Part shown: positions 35,036-43,800 of the stretch, one piece after another
Position numbering within the stretch: position 1 is the stretch's first letter
Layout of the letters: each line of letters opens with the position of its first letter
From: Pirellula staleyi DSM 6068
Lineage (GTDB): Bacteria; Planctomycetota; Planctomycetia; Pirellulales; Pirellulaceae
Assembly (NCBI GenBank): GCA_945875845.1
Contig: CAMCMB010000015.1
Coordinates: forward strand, 1 to 64,000
Direction of reading: 5' to 3'
Length of the DNA stretch: 64,000 nt
Program-made: the position numbers and the translations under genes
The notes under the pieces: model-generated
What the model was told of the DNA's origin: nothing
Database searches by the model: none
What the model saw: only the letters and a program-made list of their open reading frames with translations

Positions 35036-35598
35036 TCCGACTTACGGTTCGAACTCAATTCGATAAGCGAAAGCTCAAGAAGAAGGTGGAAACTGCGACC
35101 TTTACATCGATCAGCGAGGCCGGCGGTGCCATCCGTAAAACTGCAAGTCGGAGCATTCGTAAGCGTAAGAATCCATCCAAGCCAGGAAGCCCGCCGAATA
35201 CCCAGACGGGCATGCTCAGACGAGTGATTCGCTACGAAGTAACCAATAACAAGACCGAAGTCATCATCGGGCCTGTGAATGAGATCGCGGGTCGACTTTG
35301 GAATCTGCATGAATTCGGTGGATTGGCAACCAAACGCCGCAAGCTGAAGCCACATCGCTTTCGAGTTGGCGAACATGGTCCGATCCGAATCAAGCAGCAA
35401 GGAAACAAGACGAAGTTTGCGCGGATCGAATTGCGAACCGCAGCACAAGCCAATCGAGCCACTCGCTTGATCGCTGAAGAAAACGAACGCCGCAGTGACA
35501 ACAAACCTCGTCATTACCCCAAGCGCCCCTTCATGAAGCCGGCACTGGATGCCAACCGGAGTCGGCTCCCCATGTTCTGGGCCAACTCAGTTAAGTAA
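35032..35598 (+). CDS. HK97 gp10-like head-tail/tail completion protein
   Basis: 188 residues, strongly basic. It has the gp10/virion-morphogenesis pattern: ETATFTSISEAGGAIRKTASRSIRK, then SPPNTQTGMLRRVIRYEV, LHEFGGLATKRRK and a C-terminal YPKRPFMKPALDANRSRL, matching the family's RPFL.PAL ending. Expected role: joining or completing the tail at the head-proximal end. Overlaps the upstream gene by four bases. Confidence 0.75.
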   Translation: MIRLTVRTQFDKRKLKKKVETATFTSISEAGGAIRKTASRSIRKRKNPSKPGSPPNTQTGMLRRVIRYEVTNNKTEVIIGPVNEIAGRLWNLHEFGGLATKRRKLKPHRFRVGEHGPIRIKQQGNKTKFARIELRTAAQANRATRLIAEENERRSDNKPRHYPKRPFMKPALDANRSRLPMFWANSVK

Positions 35599-35624
35599 AC
35601 GTTCGCCATAAGGAATCATTCACG

Positions 35625-36041
35625 ATGCCAGAAGTAAGACTAGGTCTCGAAGCCGTCCTCACCATCGACGGAGCCGAGATCACCAATGTCAAGGATTTGA
35701 CGGTCAGCCTTGAAAAGGCTGAAGCCGACGCCAGTACTCGTGCCAACAACGGCTGGCGCGCGACGGTCGGAACGCTGAAGGATGCGTCCATCGAGTTCAC
35801 AGTGCTGAACAAGGATGGCGATAGCGCGTTCGGCTTGCTTCAAGGATTGTGGAGCAGCGGTGATCCCTGTGATGTCGGCATCAGCGACGCTGGTGGAACG
35901 CTCACGCTGACTTGCGAAGTGATGACCTTCAATGTCAACCAGAACTTGGAGGAGGTCATTTCGGCTGATGTGACTCTCAAACCAACGCAATCGACTGGCG
36001 GTGGTGGCATGAATGTGGGACCGGGCTTGGCTGGTCCTTGA
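35625..36041 (+). CDS. Major tail tube protein
   Basis: 138 residues, beta-rich. LEAVLTIDGAEITNVKDLTVSLEKAEADASTR... NNGWRATVGTLKDASIEFTVL... and FNVNQNLEEVISADVTLKPTQS are the hallmarks of small phage tail tube proteins (first strands, then the conserved 'sad-v-lkpt' ending). Preceded by AAGGA. It forms the hollow tube through which DNA or effector passes. Directly upstream of the chaperone genes, as in siphoviruses. Confidence 0.8.
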   Translation: MPEVRLGLEAVLTIDGAEITNVKDLTVSLEKAEADASTRANNGWRATVGTLKDASIEFTVLNKDGDSAFGLLQGLWSSGDPCDVGISDAGGTLTLTCEVMTFNVNQNLEEVISADVTLKPTQSTGGGGMNVGPGLAGP

Positions 36042-36092
36042 TCGCTGTCGTTGTAGTTGGTTTAGAGGATTCATAACACTCAGGGAGGCATC

Positions 36093-36593
36093 ATGCAGAA
36101 GTTCGTTGACCGCGCCGGCCGCATTTGGATTGTGGATATCGATAACACGACGCTGCGCCGCGTGAAGACTCTCACCGGCGTGCATCTGCTGGAAGCGATC
36201 GACGGTGATTTGATCACACGACTCTCAACTGATCCGTTGCTCCTGGGCGACGTGCTCTATGCCATCTGCAAACCACAAGCTGATCAGCAGCAGATTACCG
36301 ACGAAGCCTTCGGTGAGGGCCTCGCTGGAAACTCGATCGACGATGCAACCGGTGCACTCCTCGAAGCGTTGATCAATTACTTCCCGGAGTCCCGACGCCG
36401 TCTTCTGCGGAAGGCGGCCGAGAAACAGAAGTTGATCGAGACTCGAGGGATCAATGCGATCGAGAAGCGACTGGACGATCCGAACTTGGTCGACAAGATC
36501 GTCGAAGATCTCGAACGCAAGCTCGCTGTGCCGAGCTGGAACGACTCATCACCCGAGTCGCCGGCATCGTCGGGGTCGACCCAGGTCCCCTAA
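36093..36593 (+). CDS. Tail assembly chaperone (gpG-like)
   Basis: 166 residues; AGGGAGGC precedes the ATG. MQKFVDRAGRIWIVDIDNTTLRRVKTLTGVHLLEA at the start and an acidic helical body; the position between tube and tape measure is the tail chaperone slot. The stop TAA at 36591-36593 follows CCCC, and the -1 frame is open across the whole end and continues into 36608-36871, so a -1 frameshift would give a gpGT-like fusion. Confidence 0.75.
   Translation: MQKFVDRAGRIWIVDIDNTTLRRVKTLTGVHLLEAIDGDLITRLSTDPLLLGDVLYAICKPQADQQQITDEAFGEGLAGNSIDDATGALLEALINYFPESRRRLLRKAAEKQKLIETRGINAIEKRLDDPNLVDKIVEDLERKLAVPSWNDSSPESPASSGSTQVP
36587..36593 (+). promoter_or_regulatory. Candidate -1 frameshift site CCCCTAA
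   Basis: At 36587-36590 the run CCCC is read GTC-CCC-TAA in the gpG frame. One base of backward slippage of the Pro tRNA on CCCC gives CCC-CTA-ACA and enters the open -1 frame LTLRQLVLMAEAKR..., a conserved-looking gpT-type segment. It is not a standard X-XXY-YYZ heptamer, and the true slip may lie further upstream. Confidence 0.4.
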
Positions 36594-36607
36594 CACTTCG
36601 CCAACTC

Positions 36608-36871
36608 GTGCTGATGGCAGAAGCCAAACGCCAGCACGACTGGAATGTTGCCAGCACGATTATGGCGCTGATGGCCGAGATGAATCGAGATCGTAAGAGA
36701 CGTCGCAAGCCATTCAGGCCCGACGACTTCAATCCTTACGCCAATCAGAAACCGATCGTTGCCCGCGGCACTGTTGAGCAGGCTGCTGCAATGCTCGGTG
36801 CAAGTTACAAACCGAAATTGCCGGAGTCGCCATGTCCCAAGTTAAAGCCGGAGGAGCCTACGTCGAGCTGA
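36608..36871 (+). CDS. Tail assembly chaperone T-part (gpT-like), -1 frame
   Basis: The 87 codons from the first GTG; the frame is open further upstream through LERLITRVAGIVGVDPGPLTLRQL, which resembles the conserved start of the T part of gpGT fusions in tailed phages (R-AG-VGVDP-P-TLREL--MAE--R). The following NVASTIMALMAEMNRDRKRRRKPFRPDDFNPY is also typical of this family. So the real product is probably the C-terminal part of a frameshifted gpGT, not an independent protein. It overlaps the tape measure start by 40 bases. Confidence 0.65.
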   Translation: MLMAEAKRQHDWNVASTIMALMAEMNRDRKRRRKPFRPDDFNPYANQKPIVARGTVEQAAAMLGASYKPKLPESPCPKLKPEEPTSS

Positions 36872-39800
36872 CTGCGCGAAGCGCCCAGTTTCTCAAGGGG
36901 CTCGAGGCTGCGCAAAAGCGACTGCAATCATTTGGTGCGTCGGCCAGATTGGTCGGCACCAAGCTAATGGGGCTTGGTGTCGCTGCAGCGGCCCCAGTGG
37001 CTGGAAGTCTCGCAGTGTATACAAGTTTCGACGATGCTATCCGAGCCGCCGGCGCTGCCGCAAACGCGACTGGTGCAGCATTCGAATCCTTGCGTAATAC
37101 TGCCAAACAATTGGGGGCTACGACTAGCTTCTCTGCCAGCGAAGTTGCCTCTCTGATGACCGAACTTGGTCGCGCGGGCTTCTCACCCAAGCAAATCGAG
37201 GAGATGACACTGGCGGTTATGAACCTCGCTCGCGCCACTGGAACCGATGCAACACTCAGCTCGGGAATCATGGCAGCTACTATTCGCCAATTCTCCATGG
37301 AAGCCACCGATGCAGTCCGAGTGGCCGATGGTCTCACAGCCGCTGCCAACAAGTCCTTCAACTCGGTGGAATCACTCGGCGAGGCGTTGTCCTACGCAGG
37401 CCCAGTGGCAGCCGATGCCAACATGAGCCTTGAAGAGACGCTCGCCATTCTTGGAACGCTTGGCAACCTTGGGATTCAAGGGAGTGAAGCCGGAACCGCT
37501 CTACGTCGATTGCTCACGTTGAGTGCATCGGAGTCCGAGAAGTTTCAAAAGGTCTTCGGTGTTGCGACCAAGGACGCTCAAGGCAATGCCCGTAACCTTG
37601 TGGATGTGCTTGGTGAAGTTTCTGCGGCTACTGCCAATATGGGAACCGGAGATCGCGCTGAAGCCTTCAACGAAGTCTTCGGATTGTTAGGCATCACAAG
37701 CGCGTCTGCAATCGGAAAGACCGTTACTGATACGCGTCAACTTCTAGCCGAAATCCAGAACGCCGGTGGTATCGCAGCCAAGACGGCCGCTGACATGGAT
37801 GCTGGGATCGGCGGCGCGTTTCGGATCTTAAAGAGTTCTGTGGAAGGCGTCGCGATCGCCATCGGTGAGGCTCTTGATACGTCTGTTAGTTCGATGATGA
37901 AATCGATCTCAAGAGCTCTTTCGGGACTCACCGAATGGATTGGTAAAAACCAGGAGGTGGTCAAGAAGGTTGCTCTCATCGTTGCTGGCGTGGTTGGTGT
38001 CGGCGCAGCATTCATCGGAATTGGTAGCGCGGCCGGCGTGGCTGCGTTCGCGGTCGGTGGCCTAGCTTCAATGTTCTCGCTGGTGGGAACTGCGATCGGT
38101 GTCCTTGTGACCATGATCGGTGCGTTGTTCACGCCACTTGGCTTGGTGGTCGCCGCCATCGCGGCACTAGGTGCTTACTTCATCTATTCCACTGGAATTG
38201 CCGGCCAGGCGATCGAGTACTTGAAAGGTGTCTTCGAAACACTGAAGGCCGACACGATCAAAGCCTTTGGTGCGATCGCCAATGCATTGGCAGCCGGAGA
38301 CATTACCGCTGCGGCCAACGTTCTGTGGACATATCTCAAGCTCCAATGGATCAAAGGCACAACCTATCTCAAGGGCGTGTGGGCTGACTTCACCAATTAT
38401 CTCTCCGATGTCTGGGGCGACACAGCTTATGCGATCGGCGATGTACTGATCAGTGCGTTATCAGGCCTCGCCAGCGTATGGAATGCAACGCTGGGTTTCA
38501 TGGCCGATGGCTGGACGATTCTTACCACCTCAGTTCAGAAGGGCTGGAACTCCACGATCGGCTTCCTCAAGAAAGGATTCATTCGGCTTCGTGAACTCGT
38601 CGACATCGCTGGCGACGTTTCTGTTCAGATCGGTGGCGTGCTCATCAATGCTCTGGCAGGCGTTGAAACTGCCTGGGTCGAAACCATCGACTATCTCGCC
38701 GACACCTGGTCGGTGTTCGTCGCGCAAGTCAAGTCGATGTGGAACTCGACGGTGGGCTTTCTACGCAAGGCATGGATCAAACTCAAGTCGCTGTTCGATG
38801 ACGATGTGAATGTCGAAGTCGAAATGGCCAAGATCGACAAGGAGATCCGCACAGCGGACGAAGCTGAAGAGAATAAGAAGCAGCAAGCCATCGCCGATCG
38901 TATGAAACGGCGCGACGCTCGTAAACAGCAGATCGAAGCTAATCGCGTACAGATGCAGGAAGGCATCAAGCAGCAGCTTGAAGAACGTCGCAAGGCACGC
39001 GCAGGTCGCGACATTGATGCTGAGATGGCGGTTATTGATCAAGAGACCGAAGCCAAGAACCAAGTGGTCGATGCTTCGCGCGATGATCAGTTCAAACAGA
39101 ACGAAGTGGCCGGACAGTCGCGACAACAGACGATCGACGATACCACCGCAGGCGTTCAAAAGACCCTCGATCAAATGCGAGAGGAGGCTCGCGTTGCCCG
39201 CGAAGCTGGTCGCCAATCGCCCGAGGATCGCGCTAAGGAACGTGACCAGCAGGTAGCCGCGGCGCAAGCGGAGTTCGATGCTGCCGTGGAAGCAGCCAAT
39301 GCCGCAAAACCCCAAGAGCCGGAAGCCACCAAAGAACCAGACTCTGGCACTCCGATCCCTCCTATACCCGCGCCACCAGTTCCCGGCGATTTGAAGGTTC
39401 CCAAGGTCGAAGTCGATGGTATCAAAGATCCCAAACTGAAACCGCCCAAGAAGAAGGACCTCAAGCTTGGGCTCGATCGCTCGACCAAGGATTCGCTCGA
39501 TCAATTCTCCAGTGGTCCAGAAGCAGTGGCCGAGAAGACCGAAGCGGCCGGCAACTTCGATAGTCGCGGTCTGGGACTTGGTAGTGGCGCATCGCTGATT
39601 CCAACTCTGCAAGTCGCTGACAAACCCGACGTTGATGAAGATGCCGATGCCGGCGATCTTGATGTCGATCCGCAGTTGGACGCCGAGCCCGAAAACATGG
39701 AGGTGCCCGAAGTCCTTGTTCCGACAAAAGAGACGCCAATAACGCAGTCTCAAGACATGTCGGAGGAAGAACTCGACGAGCTGGCCGACGCGCTGTTTCC

Positions 39801-40035
39801 TGAGGAAACCGAGCCATCGCTCAACCTGGAATCTCTTATTGCTTCCTTTGCTGCGGTGCGAGTTCGACTCGAGGAGTTCGACGCAGCTCTATCGCAAAGC
39901 GTCGCGCGGCTGCAGATGCCCCCAGTTACTGGCGAAGGCCTGTCGGATGATGTCAAGCGAGCCATCATTCAAACGGCTGAGAACACCGCTCAGCTAGCCG
40001 AACGCGCCCGCACGGGAGGCTTCGTGTTCAGCTAA
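36832..40035 (+). CDS. Tail tape measure protein (TP901 type)
   Basis: 1067 residues. The N-terminal TP901 core domain: AQKRLQSFGASARLVGTKL, then FDDAIRAAGAAANATGAAFESL...AKQLGATTSFSASEVASLMTELGRAGFS and LGALSYAGPVAA-like segments (residues about 30-300). A long hydrophobic region (about 380-455) can insert in the target membrane. Then come Trp-rich helical repeats, a charged coiled coil (about 660-830) and a Pro/Asp-rich C-terminus. Tape length predicts a tail of the order of 150 nm (about 1.5 angstrom per residue, inference). The upstream chaperone genes and downstream distal-tail genes fit siphovirus-like tail order. Confidence 0.9.
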   Translation: MSQVKAGGAYVELTARSAQFLKGLEAAQKRLQSFGASARLVGTKLMGLGVAAAAPVAGSLAVYTSFDDAIRAAGAAANATGAAFESLRNTAKQLGATTSFSASEVASLMTELGRAGFSPKQIEEMTLAVMNLARATGTDATLSSGIMAATIRQFSMEATDAVRVADGLTAAANKSFNSVESLGEALSYAGPVAADANMSLEETLAILGTLGNLGIQGSEAGTALRRLLTLSASESEKFQKVFGVATKDAQGNARNLVDVLGEVSAATANMGTGDRAEAFNEVFGLLGITSASAIGKTVTDTRQLLAEIQNAGGIAAKTAADMDAGIGGAFRILKSSVEGVAIAIGEALDTSVSSMMKSISRALSGLTEWIGKNQEVVKKVALIVAGVVGVGAAFIGIGSAAGVAAFAVGGLASMFSLVGTAIGVLVTMIGALFTPLGLVVAAIAALGAYFIYSTGIAGQAIEYLKGVFETLKADTIKAFGAIANALAAGDITAAANVLWTYLKLQWIKGTTYLKGVWADFTNYLSDVWGDTAYAIGDVLISALSGLASVWNATLGFMADGWTILTTSVQKGWNSTIGFLKKGFIRLRELVDIAGDVSVQIGGVLINALAGVETAWVETIDYLADTWSVFVAQVKSMWNSTVGFLRKAWIKLKSLFDDDVNVEVEMAKIDKEIRTADEAEENKKQQAIADRMKRRDARKQQIEANRVQMQEGIKQQLEERRKARAGRDIDAEMAVIDQETEAKNQVVDASRDDQFKQNEVAGQSRQQTIDDTTAGVQKTLDQMREEARVAREAGRQSPEDRAKERDQQVAAAQAEFDAAVEAANAAKPQEPEATKEPDSGTPIPPIPAPPVPGDLKVPKVEVDGIKDPKLKPPKKKDLKLGLDRSTKDSLDQFSSGPEAVAEKTEAAGNFDSRGLGLGSGASLIPTLQVADKPDVDEDADAGDLDVDPQLDAEPENMEVPEVLVPTKETPITQSQDMSEEELDELADALFPEETEPSLNLESLIASFAAVRVRLEEFDAALSQSVARLQMPPVTGEGLSDDVKRAIIQTAENTAQLAERARTGGFVFS

Positions 40036-40826
40036 TGGGATTCTCACACGGTGGATACAATTTTGAATTGGCAGCGCTGTCCAAGAAGGCAACACGTGGT
40101 AAGACGACCTCGGATACGTTCGTCTATGTGGCGACCAATGGTGGCTCAGTCGATCCAGCAGTCGCTGCGAGCGCGGCGTTGGCCCACTATCGAGCCACCC
40201 AGCGAGACCTGATCCCCTATCTACAGATTGATGGCGAGTACATCAACGAGAAGCATGCTCTTGTCACTGCATCGATCAATAGGACCAAGCTCGATCCAGT
40301 CTCGTTCAATACCACCGGCGCATCGACGCATCTCAATCAATCCCTCGTCACTCGTGGAATCTATGCTGCCCCTGGCAAGATCGCTCCGAACTATCGCGGT
40401 GCGATTGGTGTAAGTGACTCGGGCGTTGCCGGCGTCGATGTGACCGTTCCCGCTTTCGAGTTCTCTGTCCGCAAGAAGTTTGAATTCGTTTCGACGGCTT
40501 ATCTGCTCGCCATGGTCGCGATGACTGGCCGCGTCAACTCTAGTCCCTGGTCGATCTTCGCTCCTGGCGAAGCCTTGTTCCTGGGTGGCGAAGGCGGCGA
40601 AGACGAACAGAACTGGGTTGATGTGACTTATCACTTCGCGGCGCGTCCCAACGAAATCAACCTTACGGTTGGCAACATCTCTGGCGTGGCGAAGCGAGGA
40701 TGGGATTACCTTTGGGTCAAACACGGCGAAGAGGTGGTTGGTGATCGTGTCCTACAAGTTCCTGAAGCAGCCTACGTCGAGCAGGTTTACCCCGAAGCGA
40801 ACTTTAACGCATTGGGGATCGAGTAA
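40035..40826 (+). CDS. Probable distal tail or hub protein
   Basis: 263 residues; start overlaps the tape stop (TAATG). Beta-rich, with SSPWSIFAPGEALFLGGEGGEDEQNWVDVTYHFAARPNEINLTV in the second half. No family recognised with confidence. Its place between tape measure and the serine-rich fibre-like gene is where distal tail/baseplate proteins lie. Confidence 0.65.
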   Translation: MGFSHGGYNFELAALSKKATRGKTTSDTFVYVATNGGSVDPAVAASAALAHYRATQRDLIPYLQIDGEYINEKHALVTASINRTKLDPVSFNTTGASTHLNQSLVTRGIYAAPGKIAPNYRGAIGVSDSGVAGVDVTVPAFEFSVRKKFEFVSTAYLLAMVAMTGRVNSSPWSIFAPGEALFLGGEGGEDEQNWVDVTYHFAARPNEINLTVGNISGVAKRGWDYLWVKHGEEVVGDRVLQVPEAAYVEQVYPEANFNALGIE

Positions 40827-43231
40827 TGGCGAGGCGAGTTCGGCCAGGCGAGAAACTTAATATCACGGCAGCGGAATACAACCGTCTGCTCGCGGCCGCC
40901 GATGCAGTTGCGCGTGACCGACTTGCCGGTGGCGCAGGAAACCGCATCCACGTTCGCGACGCTGCCACCGTTCGCGTTCACTTTCAATCTTCGACCACTG
41001 TGCCCATCGGTGGAATCGTCGGTTTTAACGCCCCACTGGGCGATCCCGACGTCGACAATACGTCACTTGCTCGTTTCGTACGTGATGCGACGATCCAGTC
41101 GGTTCGTCCCATAGCTGACGAGCATATGGGACGATTCGGTGTAGCCATCGAGCCGATCGCCGAGGACAAAGTTGGTCGCGTGGTATTCGCCGGCGTCGTC
41201 GCAGCCCGTGTGAATGTTCAAGAGACCTGGCATCAATATGCTGATGTCGCCGACTCGGGAGGTACGACACTACAGTCAAAACCGAACGGCTCCGCCCAGA
41301 TCCTATGGCGACGTGATGCGAATCAGACCGGCGTCCAGTGGGCTGTCGTTCGCGTTGGTAAGCCGGCCGATCCTGCATTCCTGGTGAAGGTTCCCAGCGG
41401 TGGTATCGCTGGTCGCTCTGGTCTTGCGACTGGTTCCGCCAACTGCGATCTCTTTCAGCTCGACGATTCCGGCACCATTGAGCCGGTCTTGAAACCGAAT
41501 GGACAAGGCGTTCGCATCATCGCTCGAAACCCGAGCGCTCAGCGGATTCGAGGTCCGGTTTCCAACTACGAAGGTGATCAGTATCTCAGCGTCACTTACG
41601 ATGGTAATCGCTCCTGGATCATCGACCCGCCCAAGCAGACGTTGCTTTGCAAGCCAGTATCGCGGCTTAAAGCCAAGAGCTGGGGCATGGCTCGCGAACT
41701 GCGATATGCCAACGGTGTCTGGGCACCGATCGGCGTAAAGGTCGCGGTCTACAATGTCTGTGACTATGCCCTTCTGACAAGCCAACAGATCGTCTGCCAT
41801 TTCCACGAGGACACCAGCGCTTACCTAACCATCGGATGCCGCTGCTGCGAGGGAAGCAGTAGTTCAAGTTCCAGCAGTAGCTCGTCTAGCTCTTCGAGTT
41901 CATCCTCATCGTCATCGTCGAGCAGCTCTAGCAGCAGCTCCGGCAGTAGTTCATCGAGCCCATCCTCGTCGAGCAGTTCAAGCGTCTCATCAAGTTCATC
42001 CAGTTCCATAAGCTCATCGAGTAGCCAATCCTCAATGAGCTCATCGTCGAGCGAGCATTCAAGTTCGTCGCAATCCTACTCGGCACCGTCGGTCTCAAGT
42101 TCTGGATCGAGTTCGTCTAGTCTTTCGAGTTCATCCGGCTCGAGCTCGTCGCAATCAAGCTCAAGTCAATCGTCGAGCTCTGGATCATCGGCATCAAGCG
42201 GTTCTTCTAGCGATTCGAGCCAATCGATTTCACTGAGTGAGCCCTCTTACTCAAGCAGTCACTCATCGAGCGGATCAAGCTCTGATTCGAGTCATTCGAG
42301 CCAATCCAGCGGCTCCAGTGGATCGAGCTCGAGTGAATCGGAGTCGAGTCAGTCCGAATCAAGTGAATCAGAATCCAGCCAGTCTGAATCGAGCGAATCG
42401 GATTCGTCGCGAGAAAGCGAATCGTACTCCAGCGACGCCAGTTACAGCCGATCGTCTAGCGACAGCTACTCGGGATCATCCAGCGTTAGCGATTCCAGCA
42501 AGAGCGATTCGAGTGGAAGCGACAGCAGTCAATCCGATAGTTCGGAAAGCGAATCGATCAGTTCGGAAAGCGAGAGCCAATCGGAAAGCCAATCGGATTC
42601 CAAGGAACCAAGCAGCGATAGCAGGTCGGTACCGAGTTACTCATGGCCCAGCTATTCGGAGCCCAGTTACTCCAGTGGCAGCGTGTCTGTGTCGGCGAGT
42701 GACTCCAGCGACAGTGAGAGTAATTCCCAAAGCGAATCGGAGAGTCAATCGGAAAGCGAATCAGGTAGCGAATCGCGATCAGCAAGCGAGCCATCAAGCA
42801 GCGATGGGTCAGAAAGTCGATCCAGCAGCGATCGGCCAAGTTACAGCGAAAGTGAAAGCTATAGCGTCCCATGGTCGACCAGCCATTCCACCAGCGGATC
42901 TGGCAGCTATTCGCAGAGCGGCTCAGGCAGCGGATCAACGAGCGGCTCAGGCAGTGACTCATCGCCATCGACAAGCGATTCGAATGATCCTTCGACAAGT
43001 CACTCCCACGATCCATCCACCAGCGAGTCGGATCGTCCGAGCGTCAGCCACTCCGATAGCGAACCGCCGAGCGAACCTCCTACATCCGACAGCAGCACAA
43101 GCGAGCCCTGCAATACGACATGGATCTGGTCTTGTGGATGGCAGCTCCTTGAAAGTGATTGTCCCGAAGTTGGCGATCCACCGAGTGGATCAGGTGGATA
43201 CGACGGCGAAGTTGTGGAGGTGGCAGCATGA
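40826..43231 (+). CDS. Serine-rich fibre-like protein
   Basis: 801 residues, start overlapping the previous stop (TAATG). Residues 1-340 form a globular, beta-rich domain (tail-attachment candidate) ending in a CRCC cluster. Residues about 341-760 are almost all Ser, first poly-Ser and SSSGSS, then S alternating with E, Q, D, G, then SxSx patterns. Residues about 757-801 are a Cys/Trp-containing cap (CNTTWIWSCGWQLLESDC). All six Ser codons are mixed throughout, so the tract is not a simple DNA slippage product. It sits at the distal end of the tail operon, in the receptor-binding/fibre position, immediately before the modification genes. Inference: an extended O-glycosylated or sulfated fibre. 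Confidence 0.85.
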   Translation: MARRVRPGEKLNITAAEYNRLLAAADAVARDRLAGGAGNRIHVRDAATVRVHFQSSTTVPIGGIVGFNAPLGDPDVDNTSLARFVRDATIQSVRPIADEHMGRFGVAIEPIAEDKVGRVVFAGVVAARVNVQETWHQYADVADSGGTTLQSKPNGSAQILWRRDANQTGVQWAVVRVGKPADPAFLVKVPSGGIAGRSGLATGSANCDLFQLDDSGTIEPVLKPNGQGVRIIARNPSAQRIRGPVSNYEGDQYLSVTYDGNRSWIIDPPKQTLLCKPVSRLKAKSWGMARELRYANGVWAPIGVKVAVYNVCDYALLTSQQIVCHFHEDTSAYLTIGCRCCEGSSSSSSSSSSSSSSSSSSSSSSSSSSSSSGSSSSSPSSSSSSSVSSSSSSSISSSSSQSSMSSSSSEHSSSSQSYSAPSVSSSGSSSSSLSSSSGSSSSQSSSSQSSSSGSSASSGSSSDSSQSISLSEPSYSSSHSSSGSSSDSSHSSQSSGSSGSSSSESESSQSESSESESSQSESSESDSSRESESYSSDASYSRSSSDSYSGSSSVSDSSKSDSSGSDSSQSDSSESESISSESESQSESQSDSKEPSSDSRSVPSYSWPSYSEPSYSSGSVSVSASDSSDSESNSQSESESQSESESGSESRSASEPSSSDGSESRSSSDRPSYSESESYSVPWSTSHSTSGSGSYSQSGSGSGSTSGSGSDSSPSTSDSNDPSTSHSHDPSTSESDRPSVSHSDSEPPSEPPTSDSSTSEPCNTTWIWSCGWQLLESDCPEVGDPPSGSGGYDGEVVEVAA
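41852..43095 (+). repeat. Low-complexity Ser-codon tract
   Basis: About 1.2 kb encoding Ser-rich sequence, with AGC, AGT, TCG, TCA, TCC and TCT intermixed and imperfect periodicity. On the other strand it gives Arg- or Leu/Asp-rich spurious open frames, which should not be annotated as genes. Confidence 0.9.
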
Positions 43232-43800
43232 TGCATTGTCCCAATCTGACTAACGACAACCGCTGCCAAGTCGCCAGCCATCTGGCCGATTGCTCCGTCC
43301 AGGCTTCGTCCAGCGGCTGCCGAGCCTGCAGCGAGTGTTCGAATCCGCAAGCTGTCAACCTCGTGACGATCGGTATGGCCATCGTCAACAAGCGTCGACG
43401 AAACCAGAACGTCGACGAACTCAAGACGCTGTTGAAAAGCTACCTGCCCAATCAAGAAGAACCCACGACCCTGCGGATCGCGGCCTATAGGCCTGGCCCG
43501 GGTAACGAACTTCGCAAGATGCTCGCATGGTTCGCAAGACCAAGCGACACCTGCAAGTGTGAGACCCGCGCCGAGACCATGAACGACTGGGGCGTGGAAG
43601 GATGCCGTACGAATCTCGACACCATTATCGAATGGCTTTTGGAAGAAGCCCAACTCAGAGGATTACCCCATGGAAAGTTTACTAGAACCATCGCCAAGTC
43701 ACTCGTGCTCACTGCCATCCGCCGGTTCGAACGTAAGTTCCCAGACGGTGCACCCGAGCCCAACGAAGATGATTTCGATGCCGACGAAGAAGATCGTTGA
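43228..43800 (+). CDS. Cys-rich protein of the modification cassette
   Basis: 190 residues; starts with overlapping ATGA to the serine-rich gene. The N-terminal half has Cys at C4, C13, C22 and a CxxC-type pair (CRACSEC), which look like a metal-binding or disulphide-rich module. The C-terminal half is helical with SDTCKCETRAETMNDWGVEGCRTNLDTIIEWL. No known domain. Placement between the serine-rich protein and the glycosyltransferases suggests a cofactor or adaptor of the modification cassette. In-frame start upstream (43159) lies inside the serine-rich gene and is rejected. Confidence 0.6.
   Translation: MMHCPNLTNDNRCQVASHLADCSVQASSSGCRACSECSNPQAVNLVTIGMAIVNKRRRNQNVDELKTLLKSYLPNQEEPTTLRIAAYRPGPGNELRKMLAWFARPSDTCKCETRAETMNDWGVEGCRTNLDTIIEWLLEEAQLRGLPHGKFTRTIAKSLVLTAIRRFERKFPDGAPEPNEDDFDADEEDR

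Noticed and set aside
42237-43253. 338-codon plus-strand Arg/Ala-rich frame
   Set aside because: It is the frame-shifted shadow of the Ser-codon tract.
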